Below are positions 1 to 7,779 of a DNA stretch of 46,989 nt, in pieces; the first letter of the stretch is position 1; each line of letters begins with the position of its first letter. The notes below the pieces were generated by a model. That model ran no database searches. It was given only the letters and a program-made list of their open reading frames with translations, and was not told the origin of the DNA. Source of the stretch: Peptococcaceae bacterium 1109 (GTDB lineage: Bacteria; Bacillota; Limnochordia; Darwinibacteriales; Darwinibacteriaceae). The stretch is taken from contig LDJB01000002.1 of NCBI GenBank assembly GCA_001028815.1, positions 606,322 through 653,310 on the forward strand, in the 5' to 3' direction. Both the position numbers and the translations under genes were made by a program.

Positions 1-1
1 A

Positions 2-235
2 AGGTATTTCACAGACAACTCAGATGGACTAGACAACGATTCAGGTCAGGGTGCTATGTACGTCTACACTGCCATGCTCTGGAATTTTTGATTGCCAAAA
101 ACAACCAACATTGTCATGGACGTAGTGGTTACAGACCCCTACTGGTATGAGGACGATTGGGACGAAGAAGACGAGGAGTTGGGAGATTGGCTGAAAGCGT
201 TGTTTAAGGATTGGCCAGGCGGTAGCGATTGGTGA
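2..235 (+). pseudogene. Fragment of unknown protein with acidic, Trp-rich tail, interrupted by a 29-bp insertion
   Basis: Read in frame 2 from the window edge, the sequence codes without stops to a TGA at 89-91. It then continues in the same frame to a TGA at 233-235. The stop lies inside a roughly 30-bp sequence that is repeated at 6216. Removing that sequence would join the two halves in frame. The second half codes a strongly acidic stretch (EDDWDEEDEE) followed by a short Trp-rich end. I do not recognise the protein. The 5' part lies outside the window. Confidence 0.35.
75..105 (+). repeat. 31-bp exact repeat, copy 1 (IS21-like end relic)
   Basis: This 31-bp sequence is identical to 6216-6246. 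It begins TGCTCTGG and ends AAAAACAAC. Its reverse complement begins TGTTTTTGGCAATC, which resembles the outer tips of IS21-family elements. No transposase accompanies this copy, so it looks like a solo end or excision scar. The family assignment is inference from the tip sequence. Confidence 0.55.
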
Positions 236-339
236 GTCTGCACCTTAGGGTCTTCTACTCTGTCCTGGGCCAACGCGGAAAGACCAATCGGCTCGAGTTG
301 CGCCAGAACTGCACGCAGAGAGACGTCTAGATGAAACAA

Positions 340-663
340 GTGAAAAGGGCAGCTAAATGAAAGCGATACCTTAAGGCTGATAGGCTTTTTCGGTGTAAAC
401 CCTTTGAAGGACTATGCAATACAAGAAATTGACAGGTGCTATGATGAGCTTTAGGCTCCCAGGCCTGAAACCTGGACAAGAACAGCATAGTCTTGGATAC
501 TTCCGGCGTTCTGGTAACTGAACGGGAAGCGATAGAAATGACATTACTGAAAGATTGTTTGGCAGCAGTGAAATCAGGCACCCTGACCTCGAAGAACTCC
601 TGAGGACCTTAAAAGAGGGCGTTGATTACAACGCTCCCTTCAGTACCAGAGTAGCAGCTCAAT
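340..663 (+). pseudogene. Decayed coding fragments, possibly amidohydrolase-like
   Basis: Short protein-like stretches appear in shifting frames. Around 389-446 one reads IGFFGVNPLKDYAIQEIDRC, and after a frame change it is followed by RLPGLKPG. This is reminiscent of TIM-barrel amidohydrolases, where a helix leads into GLKLHP. A second open stretch (about 523-663) ends in VDYNAPFSTRVAAQ and a TAG stop at 661-663. No start, ribosome-binding site or continuous frame exists. The amidohydrolase idea is weak. Confidence 0.25.
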
Positions 664-676
664 AGTGTGCAATCAA

Positions 677-707
677 AAAAGGGGACGGATAGGTTCTGTC
701 CCCTTTT
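677..707. repeat. REP-like palindrome
   Basis: The arms AAAAGGGGAC (677-686) and GTCCCCTTTT (698-707) are perfect inverted repeats around an 11-nt loop. Such A-rich/GGGGAC palindromes are common dispersed units in Bacillota and Deltaproteobacteria, often near REP-associated tyrosine transposases. It could also act as a bidirectional terminator because both sides are A/T rich. Only one copy is seen in this window. Confidence 0.5.
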
Positions 708-740
708 CCGCATTCCTGGAATCCACTGAGAAGGAAGAGC

Positions 741-1092
741 ATGAGATAGCCACGTGGCCAGAAGTCAAGTCTAGCGGTTGCAATGGTCTTTCTGGCTTGT
801 TTTCAGCTGGTGGGACTCGTAACCGGTACGTCTCAGGCGGCGACTGTCATTAAGGCTCCCGGATATGCAGGAGTTTCGGTAGCAGCCAGAAAGGCCGTAG
901 CCGAGCAGATGTCCACTGGCCTACCGTCTAGTGCCACCGTGGCGGTGATGGTTGAAGGCCGGATCGTGTACGCAGAAGGGTTTAGGATGAGAGACCGTGC
1001 TTTGAACTTGCCGATGGACCTCGATACCCAGTTCAACATCGGTTCCATCAGTAAGGTCTTCACCGCCGCAGGCCCCTTGATCCTGGCCAGAC
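741..1092 (+). pseudogene. Serine hydrolase (beta-lactamase family) N-terminal fragment with stop at codon 3
   Basis: A ribosome-binding site (AAGGAAG) precedes ATG 741, but the third codon is TAG (747-749). The frame is then open through a signal-peptide-like segment (LAVAMVFLACFQLV) into a beta-lactamase/transpeptidase-like domain. That domain includes the S-x-x-K motif in NIGSISKVFTAA. Homology ends abruptly near 1092, just after the catalytic Ser helix, so most of the roughly 350-residue domain is missing. Downstream restart at ATG 783 is possible but has no ribosome-binding site. Nonsense codon plus truncation make this a pseudogene. Confidence 0.7.
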
Positions 1093-1096
1093 AGTT

Positions 1097-1323
1097 CTAT
1101 GTCATGGGCCTCAGGGAGAGCAGTTTGAGAATGAACAATGACTTCTGGCCGATCACAGTGAGGCCAACGATTGTGATGAAGAACGGCAGCGCCGGGGCAA
1201 ACCCATAGCTGAGGGCTTTGCGCCTTAGCAGGGTAATGCCACAACCCCCGTAGACTGGCAAGACCACCGCCAAATAGATCACAACGGCCCGTTCTGTGGT
1301 GTACACCTCGATCGTGCTGCTGT
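1097..1323 (-). pseudogene. Hydrophobic C-terminal fragment, inverted relative to the serine hydrolase fragment
   Basis: On the minus strand an open frame codes two or three hydrophobic segments (AVVIYLAVVLPVYGGCGITL, then FAPALPFFITIVGLTVIG). It ends at a stop directly abutting the end of the truncated serine hydrolase on the other strand. Many beta-lactamase-family hydrolases carry such C-terminal membrane segments. One reading is that the tail of the same ancestral gene was inverted while its middle was deleted. No start or ribosome-binding site is visible, and the assignment is tentative. Confidence 0.3.
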
Positions 1324-1329
1324 CCCATC

Positions 1330-2067
1330 TCACGAAAGCAATATAAACAGATACCCCGTTTGAACCATGAGAACGTTGCTGATGCTGTGCATGACCATGG
1401 GATATACGATGCTGCGGGTATCTTGGTATGCTTTACCTTCGATGATCCCCTGTGAAAAGGCATAGAGGAGTTGGAAAAATCCCGCCTCAAAAGTAAGCGG
1501 GAAGAGCGACCATTTGGCGTGAGCTAAAGAGAACAAGAGGGCAGCTATGATGGTTTCCAGGCTGATCCCCCATCCCACATTGACGCTTCTCCCCAGCACA
1601 GCCGGTATAATCGTGATGGGCAGCGCTCTGTACAGAAGCTCCTCGGCCGGTCCGGTGCAAAAGAGCTGGAAGAACAGCGTCCCGATGATGTTCCTACGGT
1701 TCAGTGGGAAGGCATATGTCGGCAGCGAGTTGCTGGTCAGCATGAGCACATGGACGACAAGGGTTATACCAGCGAGAGCGCCGGTGTACCGAACAACGTA
1801 GCTGACCCCCGCTTTTCTGTCACCAAGGCCGAGGTTGAACTCCAGATTATCCACCTTTTGCAGAAACAGTATTGCGGCCAAGGCCAAGACCGCCATAGAC
1901 GTATGGTGAACGATGTTCCACAGATAGGCGTGATCGGGATCAAATTGCTCATACGAAAAAAGGTTGGCGAAGCCTCTTGCCGCCCCACCTACGGCTCTTT
2001 GGATCACAAGCAGCAGCAAAGTCAAGGCGACACACGACAGTATGCTGTCAAAACGTTTCCTTTCCAT
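1330..2067 (-). CDS. CPBP family intramembrane glutamic protease
   Basis: This 245-residue multi-spanning membrane protein carries the CPBP (Abi) signature: TGPAEELLYRA (motif 1, EExxxR), a His in SLAHAKWS (motif 2) and a His/Asn in VMHSISNVLM (motif 4-like). Family members are CAAX-like proteases used in prenyl-protein processing or in self-immunity to bacteriocins. The ATG at 2067 is chosen because GGGAGG lies about 9 nt upstream; the frame is open further upstream but without a better signal. The gene follows a TetR regulator on the same strand, with a copy of the TetR-type operator between them (2109-2121). Control by that repressor is therefore likely. A second, similar CPBP gene lies at 11114. 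Substrate unknown. Confidence 0.85.
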   Translation of the reverse strand: MERKRFDSILSCVALTLLLLVIQRAVGGAARGFANLFSYEQFDPDHAYLWNIVHHTSMAVLALAAILFLQKVDNLEFNLGLGDRKAGVSYVVRYTGALAGITLVVHVLMLTSNSLPTYAFPLNRRNIIGTLFFQLFCTGPAEELLYRALPITIIPAVLGRSVNVGWGISLETIIAALLFSLAHAKWSLFPLTFEAGFFQLLYAFSQGIIEGKAYQDTRSIVYPMVMHSISNVLMVQTGYLFILLS

Positions 2068-2108
2068 TGTTTCTATGACCTCCCTTTTTGGAGCCCGATA
2101 TTTTGTTT

Positions 2109-2121
2109 GAACGTTCGTTAG
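2109..2121. promoter_or_regulatory. Putative TetR operator, copy 1 (before CPBP gene)
   Basis: The palindromic core AACGTTCGTT (2110-2119; AACG-N2-CGTT) is identical to the core at 2762-2771 in front of the tetR-like gene. It lies between tetR and the CPBP gene, about 45 bp upstream of the protease start. This suggests a second regulated transcription start or a relic of duplication. Confidence 0.6.
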
Positions 2122-2161
2122 ATAACCCTCGAAAAGGAGCCTCAGAGGAACTCCTAAGGCT

Positions 2162-2737
2162 TCAACTGAGACCACCGCGCGCGATTCCCTGCAATACAAT
2201 GGCGATTTCCTCTCTGATTTCATCTTTTGGAAGATAATGGTTTTTCACGACGATCTTCTCGATCATTGTCTCCAGTAGATGGACTAGCGTCCTGACTACT
2301 GCTTCCCCGTTTGGAATGTTCTGTATGTATGGCTGGAGAATCTCCCTGTGCCTGGGAAGTATGCCCTTCTCCCACTCATCCATTAGGTTCATCAGTTCCT
2401 CATCACCATCGAACGTCAGGTACACCTTGATGCCAAGCCGGTAGACTTTCCGATGGTAATCACTGAGATGGTTCAAGCCATAGATGAACTTCGTGTAGAG
2501 ATCAATAACATCATCGTTTTTCGAGAGCGCTGCCTGCCTTTTTACCAAGTCAAAGAACTCCTTCTTGATTATCTCATCAAAGAGTTCTTTCTTGCTGCTG
2601 TAGTAGTAGTAGATCATAGGCAGTGAGCAGCCCACGTCTTTAGCGATGTTGCGGATTGTGGTCCCGTGATAGCCGTTATCGTTGAAATGCGCCACAGCCA
2701 CCTCTTTGATTCTGGTGCGCAGATCCTTGTCGTCCAT
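2162..2737 (-). CDS. TetR/AcrR family transcriptional regulator
   Basis: This 191-residue protein has an N-terminal helix-turn-helix typical of TetR repressors: AVAHFNDNGYHGTTIRNIA, then a recognition helix with CSLPMIYYYYSSKKELFDEI. An all-helical ligand and dimerisation domain follows. ATG 2737 is preceded by GAGGAAGG. Upstream is a good minus-strand promoter (TTGACA, 17 bp, TACTAT) with an operator overlapping the transcription start. The gene is therefore probably autorepressed. It lies directly upstream of the CPBP protease gene and probably controls it. The ligand cannot be inferred. Confidence 0.9.
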   Translation of the reverse strand: MDDKDLRTRIKEVAVAHFNDNGYHGTTIRNIAKDVGCSLPMIYYYYSSKKELFDEIIKKEFFDLVKRQAALSKNDDVIDLYTKFIYGLNHLSDYHRKVYRLGIKVYLTFDGDEELMNLMDEWEKGILPRHREILQPYIQNIPNGEAVVRTLVHLLETMIEKIVVKNHYLPKDEIREEIAIVLQGIARGGLS

Positions 2738-2759
2738 AGGCTACACCTTCCTCGTTTAT

Positions 2760-2803
2760 TTAACGTTCGTTAGTATAGTACCATGTGAGAGTTTCTATGT
2801 CAA
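2760..2803 (-). promoter_or_regulatory. tetR promoter with overlapping operator
   Basis: Read on the minus strand, -35 TTGACA (2803-2798) and -10 TACTAT (2780-2775) are 17 bp apart. The palindrome AACGTTCGTT (2762-2771, extended to TTAACGTTCGTTAG) sits just downstream of the -10. That is the classic position for an autorepressing TetR operator. The same core occurs at 2110-2119. Confidence 0.7.
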
Positions 2804-3187
2804 CGGCCCACAGAAACTTATAGAGACATTTACCGAAAAGTACGATTAGCTCAATCATGGTCGTGAGGCTGCGAAACTGGCCAGACGCCTTCTGGAGACC
2901 CTGGAGCGGCCTTTTCCGGTGAACGTTTGTCGTTGGCGTTGGGTATTGGTGATGCGGATAACATCGACCGCTTTGATGTCTACAGAGTCACGAGCACCTC
3001 TGTAATCTGTCCTTTCTCACATTGCCTTACGAAGAACAGCTGAACAGCGTAATTCAGACTCTATCTAGGCTGGAGAAGTATAGGATACTGGAGCTCGCCA
3101 CAAAGAGAGCAGCGAAGCTTTGGCGAGACAGGATCGATTTCCAAATTCAGTTCTTCACTAGGCTGAAGGCACAGCTAGAGGCGAGTG
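2804..3187 (+). other. Non-coding or decayed stretch with two coding fragments
   Basis: No intact gene is visible. A stretch at about 2868-3044 reads in one frame as protein-like sequence (GERLSLALGIGDADNIDRFD) ending in TGA. An overlapping frame at 3022-3207 codes 61 mostly helical residues ending at TAG. Neither has a ribosome-binding site and I recognise neither. They may be remains of a gene upstream of the broken lipoprotein. Confidence 0.3.
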
Positions 3188-4609
3188 ATGCTCTTTTATC
3201 GTTCTAGCGCTGAGTGGTTGTACGGGTGGAGGCTCCAAGGTCAGCTATAAGTTGACTGTTTCGGTTGACGGCAACGGCACTGTTGAGCCTTTTGTTGGCC
3301 CACGTGAGTATAGTAGTCCTACAATCGTGACCCTAACAGCGAAGCCTGATGAGAACTCCGAGTTTGAACGCTGGATCGGGGACGTCTCCAGTCCCGACAC
3401 GCCGGAAACGGAAGTTGTGGTAGACCGCGATAAGGCCGTTGTAGCGGCTTTTGTCGGTTTGCTAGGGGCAGAAATTCCCGTTAAAACAGGAGATGCTATC
3501 CGGTTCACGAACGGTGTTGTTGTGGATCTGCAAAACGTTGATGTGCCAGCGGAAACAACCGTTATCGTCACGGATGTCGCGGAGGAAATTGGGCTCCCCG
3601 AAGAACTGCAGCTGGCGGGATCCGCAGTTGAGATTGATTTCGAATCCGCCGGCGAGCTCGACTTCTCCGAGGGGGTGGTTCTGAGGCTGCCTGTTGATCC
3701 GGGGGCGGACCCTGATCAAATTGGTGTGTTTCACCTCAACGGAACAGAATGGCACTACTTGCCCACTACAGTAGAGGACGGATCGGCAGTGGCCACAGCC
3801 ACCAGCTTCTCCACTTTTGCGGTGTTGGCGGCAGAAACTTCCGCACCGGTGGAGTCGTCAGTTGTGGGGTTTCGCGTTGAGCAAGGCGAAGAGATAGTAC
3901 TCTCCGCAAGCCCCGCGGCGCAAATCTGGTACAGCACAACGGGCCCAGATTATCCAGGAGATTACCAGCTGTACGAGCCACCACTCGCGATGCCGGGCGG
4001 GTATTTTGAGTTTTACGCTGTGGCAGTGGAGCCGAACAAGCGGCCCAGCGAGGCCACGAAGTTCAGATACGTGGATGCCGATTATACGGTGGTTATCGTG
4101 AAGGACGAGGCTGGGGAGCCAATGAACGGTGTTGGGGTATGGTTCATCGAAAGATCGGAACGTATCTACACCGACGAGGAAGGTTTTGCAGCCCAGAGGA
4201 TAATCGGAGAAGAAACAATAATCATACCCTTCTTGGAAAATCACGTCTTTGAGCCATCGGCGACAATCGGAGGAAGGGGCGGCACGCTTACGTATGTGGG
4301 CAAGCCTAGTGTAGAACAGGTCATCAGAACAGACTTGGCTTTTAACCCCGTGGAATTCCAAGATCCAGGCAAGCTTAACCCCTTTGTTTCGCCTAGAATC
4401 AGAGAAGCCATGAACAGGCTGATCGACAGGCATCACCTAGCCAGCATTGCTGGTGAGTTCGTCTACCCAATTTGGACATTCCTGACGCAGGACAGCTTTG
4501 ACTACGGCTTCATGGAAGATGTTCTTGCTCGGCTGGAAACGAGCTACGCTTATGACCTCGATGGTGCTCGGCAGATCATTGAAGACGAAATGAAGAAACT
4601 AGGTGTTTT
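3188..4609 (+). pseudogene. Lipoprotein with Big-like repeat domains fused to part of a peptide ABC substrate-binding domain (5' half, split by IS)
   Basis: A lipobox (LALSGC, Cys codon 3219-3221) has no in-frame start. ATG 3188 would reach it only if one T of the run 3194-3197 were absent, so the 5' end appears frameshifted. The frame then runs through a divergent InlB-type repeat (KLTVSVDGNGTV ... FERWIGDV), an unassigned beta domain, a chitobiase C-terminal-like segment (WYSTTGPDYPG) and a carboxypeptidase-regulatory-like segment. It then switches to a family-5 substrate-binding region (IREAMNRLIDRHHLASIAG). The N-lobe that normally precedes this segment is missing. The IS interrupts the frame after EDEMKKLG. 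The remainder resumes at 6247. Confidence 0.7.
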
Positions 4610-6215
4610 GGGGGTGCGGACAAAAACCTGGACTTGTAAGTCAGGAGGTAGTCCATGCATTCCTACGAGGAACGAATGAAGGCAGTCCAACTGTTCATCA
4701 AGTATGACTTAAGTGTTGCTGATACGATCAGGGAGCTAGGTTATCCTACCCGCAATACGCTAATTCGGTGGTATAATGAGTACCTCGAAAAAGGTGATTT
4801 GCACGAGAAATTTCAGAAGAAGCCCAGGTTCACGCAGGAGGAGAAAAGAAAAGCTGTTGACTACTATCTTGAGCACGGACGTTGCGTCAGACGGACAGTC
4901 AGGAAACTGGGTTATCCGTCTCGAACGACGTTGACACAATGGATAGATGAACTAGCGCCCGGAGAACGAAAGATTCGCATAACCCAAGGTTCCATGGTAA
5001 AATTCTCTCAAGAACAGAAAAAGGAAGCCGTTATTTCCCTATGCACTAACGAAGCGTCGGCAGCGACTCTGGCCGAAAAACGCGGAATCAGAAGGGAAAC
5101 GCTGTACAAGTGGAAAAAGCAGCTCCTCAGCGAAAAAGGTCAGATAACCGTGGAACAGTTGAGACAAAAGCCCCTGCCTGATGACAAAGATGAATTGGAG
5201 ATGGAGCTAGAGTCTCTGAAAAGACAGGTATACCGGCTCCAGCTAGAGTTAGATATTCTCCAAAAGGCCGCTGAAGTAGTAAAAAAAGACCGGGGCATCG
5301 ATCTCCAAAAGATGACGAATAGAGAAAAGACCATGGTGATCGATGCCCTAAGAGAGAAATACCCACTAAACGAATTACTAGCTCTCGTTGCCATCTCCAA
5401 GAGCAGCTATTTCTATCAGAAGAAAGCGTTGAGCCGGCCAGACAAATACGCTTCTTTGCGGAAAGAAGTAAGGGATGCGTTCGGGAAAAGCAAGTGTGTC
5501 TATGGTTACAGGCGAATTCACGCTGCTCTCCGGAAGAACGGCATAACATGTTCGGAAAAAGTAGTTAGGAGACTGATGCTTGAAGAGCACCTTGTGGTAC
5601 AGGGAAAGAAAAGACGCAGTTACAGTTCCTACCTGGGTGAGATTAGCCCAGCTGTACCTAACTTGCTGGAACGCGACTTTCACGCAGAAAAACCAAATGA
5701 GAAATGGCTGACAGATATCACGGAGTTTCACATACCAGCGGGCAAAGTCTATTTGTCTCCTCTCGTTGATTGCTTCGATGGTATGGCGGTTAGTTGGACG
5801 ATAGGCACTAGCCCCGACGCGGAACTTGTTAATACGATGCTTGACGGCGCTATAGCCTGTTTATCTCCTGGAGAACACCCCGTTATACATACCGACCGTG
5901 GCTGTCATTATCGTTGGCCAGGATGGATTGCCCGCATGGAAACCGCTGGGTTAACTCGCTCGATGTCCCGAAAGGGATGTTCCCCAGATAACGCTGCATG
6001 CGAAGGCTTCTTTGGAACGCTAAAGAGCGAAATGTTTTACACGAGATCTTGGGAAGGTGTTTCTCTGGAAGAGTTCATATATGAGCTAGATGGTTTTCTT
6101 CGCTGGTATAATGAGGAGCGGATCAAAATATCTTTAGACGCTATGAGCCCGATAGAATATCGACGAAGTCTTGGCCTAGCCGCGTAGTCAAGTCCAAAAA
6201 AACGTCCGCACCCCC
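4610..6215 (+). mobile_element. IS3-family insertion sequence
   Basis: The ends are imperfect 26-bp inverted repeats: GGGGGTGCGGAC at 4610-4621 and its complement GTCCGCACCCCC at 6204-6215, with GGACTT and AAGTCC at the inner edges. They enclose a single IS3-type transposase gene. No target duplication directly flanks these repeats. Instead (A)ACTAGG is found at about 4597-4603 and again at 6245-6250, outside TGTTTT on the left and the 29-bp IS21-like end on the right. The IS3 element therefore seems to lie inside the relics of an earlier insertion in the substrate-binding-protein gene. Confidence 0.85.
4655..6187 (+). CDS. IS3-family transposase, single fused ORF
   Basis: This 510-residue DDE transposase has three N-terminal helix-turn-helix segments (VADTIRELGYPTRNTL, VRRTVRKLGYPSRTTL, AATLAEKRGIRRETLYKWKK). 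A coiled coil (about 170-205), an HTH_21-like region and an rve integrase core follow. Catalytic residues are visible as D in WLTDITEF, D in IHTDRGCHY and E in CEGFFGTLK. Most IS3 elements make OrfA and OrfAB through a -1 frameshift; here the two are fused in frame. An A7 run at about 5280 (VVKKD) sits where the shift site normally lies. AGGAGG precedes ATG 4655. The gene appears intact. Confidence 0.93.
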   Translation: MHSYEERMKAVQLFIKYDLSVADTIRELGYPTRNTLIRWYNEYLEKGDLHEKFQKKPRFTQEEKRKAVDYYLEHGRCVRRTVRKLGYPSRTTLTQWIDELAPGERKIRITQGSMVKFSQEQKKEAVISLCTNEASAATLAEKRGIRRETLYKWKKQLLSEKGQITVEQLRQKPLPDDKDELEMELESLKRQVYRLQLELDILQKAAEVVKKDRGIDLQKMTNREKTMVIDALREKYPLNELLALVAISKSSYFYQKKALSRPDKYASLRKEVRDAFGKSKCVYGYRRIHAALRKNGITCSEKVVRRLMLEEHLVVQGKKRRSYSSYLGEISPAVPNLLERDFHAEKPNEKWLTDITEFHIPAGKVYLSPLVDCFDGMAVSWTIGTSPDAELVNTMLDGAIACLSPGEHPVIHTDRGCHYRWPGWIARMETAGLTRSMSRKGCSPDNAACEGFFGTLKSEMFYTRSWEGVSLEEFIYELDGFLRWYNEERIKISLDAMSPIEYRRSLGLAA

Positions 6216-6246
6216 TGCTCTGGAATTTTTGATTGCCAAAAACAAC
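6216..6246 (+). repeat. 31-bp exact repeat, copy 2 (IS21-like end relic)
   Basis: This copy is identical to 75-105. It abuts the right inverted repeat of the IS3 element and is followed by ACTAGGTG, which repeats the sequence to the left of the IS. The reverse complement begins TGTTTTTGG, and the left flank of the IS3 element retains TGTTTT. Together these suggest the tips of one older element with a 6-7 bp target duplication, a size that fits the IS21 family. Confidence 0.55.
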
Positions 6247-6713
6247 TAGGTGCTGAACTGCGGGACAATGTGTGGTATTACAGCAATGAGCCGGTCGAGC
6301 TCATATTCATTATTCGCAGTGAGGACGAGCGCACAGAGTTCGGAAATTATATCGCTGCTCAACTAGAATCAATTGGGTTTAGAGTTGAGAAGCAGTACAA
6401 GGACTCAGGAGAAGCGATGCCGATCTGGCGAGACGGAGATCCAACAGAAGGGCTGTGGCATCTAGTTACGGGAGGTTGGTCCGCTCCTAAGGGGCAGGCA
6501 ATGCAGACCCACTTTCTTAAACAGATGTACACCCCGGAAGGAATCCCATTTCGCCTGTGGGAATACTATACCCCCGTTCCTGAGCTTGTCGAAGCTGCAG
6601 ACATGCTGTCCATTGGTGTCTTCGAGTCCCTAGCGGAGAGGAAGGATGTATTTGAGCAGGGACTAAAGCTAGCCCTAGAGGATTCAGTGAGGATCTGGCT
6701 TACCGCGAGATAG
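6247..6713 (+). pseudogene. Peptide ABC transporter substrate-binding protein, 3' fragment after the IS
   Basis: The frame codes GAELRDNVWYYSNEPVEL, which directly continues the LG at the end of the segment before the IS. It resembles the C-lobe of family-5 (oligopeptide/dipeptide type) substrate-binding lipoproteins, with LESIGFRVEKQY and LWHLVTGGWSAPK. It stops early at SVRIWLTAR, whereas relatives continue for roughly another 150-200 residues, so this end is also truncated. No translation start of its own is supported. Confidence 0.75.
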
Positions 6714-6726
6714 AAGGTGCATGCAG

Positions 6727-6755
6727 CCGGGCCTGGCAGATTCAGCCAGGCCCGG
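6727..6755. terminator. Strong GC hairpin after the broken SBP gene
   Basis: CCGGGCCTGGC (6727-6737) pairs perfectly with GCCAGGCCCGG (6745-6755) across a 7-nt loop. There is no clear T run on either side, so termination efficiency is uncertain. It lies between two convergent genes. Confidence 0.5.
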
Positions 6756-6801
6756 GTACTAACAGTTGGCTGTGCGACTTCTGATACCTGTGTAGTAGGA
6801 T

Positions 6802-7656
6802 TTACCTAATAACCCACTGTGCTCTGGCGGCGAAGTAACTATCAGGATACTTTTCGATCAGGCTTTCGAATACTTCGTTCGCGAGCTGGCGCTCCTTGCG
6901 CTCAAGCAGAGTCTCGCCTAACGTATAGAGAGCCGCTTCTGTATAGGTATAAGTGGCCCCCGAACCTGCGTCTACGTACACCATGTCACCGAATTCTTCA
7001 ACGATGTCCATATAGGCTTTCTGAAGCTGCGCAACATCATCGCTATAGTGGGATTGAGCTCTGGCGCGGCCAAAAACCGCTGAATAGTGCTGTTCTGGGC
7101 TCGGATTGTATTTCGTCAAAACCTCGTTGTAGGCCCATACGGCGCTAGATGCCTGCATGTTTACTTGCTCCAAGGAACTTGCTATAAGCAGCCACGCATC
7201 AATGGTTATGTCTTCATGGGTATGCTTGCCTGCCATGTACGGGGTGATAATATAGATCTGTGCGCTGTCCACAGCTGTATCATAGGCACCCCAGATCGTC
7301 AAGGTCGCCACTTCAAACAAAGACGCCTCTAGATACGTCCTGTCGTAGTCTTCCGAGTACTTCCTAGCGGTTTCGATGCACTCCAGGATCGAATCAAGAT
7401 TTGCTTCCTCTACCCAAAGTGCTCTCTGAGTCCTGTTCAGCGCAAGCGCAAGCAGGATATTTGCTTTGGTTGAGTATCCTTTCGGGTCGGTAGGGTTTAC
7501 CCGAATATAAGCCTCAACCTCGTTGTATGCTTCTTTGTAGTACCCTGACTTGTAGTAAGTCTTTGCATCGTCCAAGCTGGCAGCAATGCTGCTTCCGGAT
7601 GCAAGCAGAAGTAATGCGCACAAAACGAGAGTGACTTGGCTGTGTTTCCTGGTCAT
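6802..7656 (-). CDS. Secreted tetratricopeptide-repeat protein
   Basis: This 284-residue protein starts at ATG 7656, with GGAGGA about 6 nt upstream. It has a typical signal peptide (TLVLCALLLLASGSSIAAS). The mature part consists of TPR-like helix pairs, for example AKTYYKSGYYKEAYNEVEAYIRVNP near the start and GETLLERKERQLANEVFESLIEKYPDS near the end. It therefore probably acts outside the cytoplasmic membrane as a protein-interaction scaffold. There is no lipobox. No operon partner is evident, as its neighbours are pseudogenes and an IS remnant. Confidence 0.75.
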   Translation of the reverse strand: MTRKHSQVTLVLCALLLLASGSSIAASLDDAKTYYKSGYYKEAYNEVEAYIRVNPTDPKGYSTKANILLALALNRTQRALWVEEANLDSILECIETARKYSEDYDRTYLEASLFEVATLTIWGAYDTAVDSAQIYIITPYMAGKHTHEDITIDAWLLIASSLEQVNMQASSAVWAYNEVLTKYNPSPEQHYSAVFGRARAQSHYSDDVAQLQKAYMDIVEEFGDMVYVDAGSGATYTYTEAALYTLGETLLERKERQLANEVFESLIEKYPDSYFAARAQWVIR

Positions 7657-7779
7657 AGCGTTCCTCCGATTCTGAAACAATCTTTGTGTCGTAACCACGG
7701 GCATCAGAAGCCACATCAGCCATAGTCTAGATTCACCAAGAATTCAGGGCTTTCCTGTGTGGTTGGCGCAGAAATGCAT

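Noticed and set aside
4610-6215. Programmed -1 frameshift in the IS3 transposase at the A7 run
   Set aside because: The reading frame is continuous through the run and yields full OrfA and OrfB domains, so no shift is needed in this copy.
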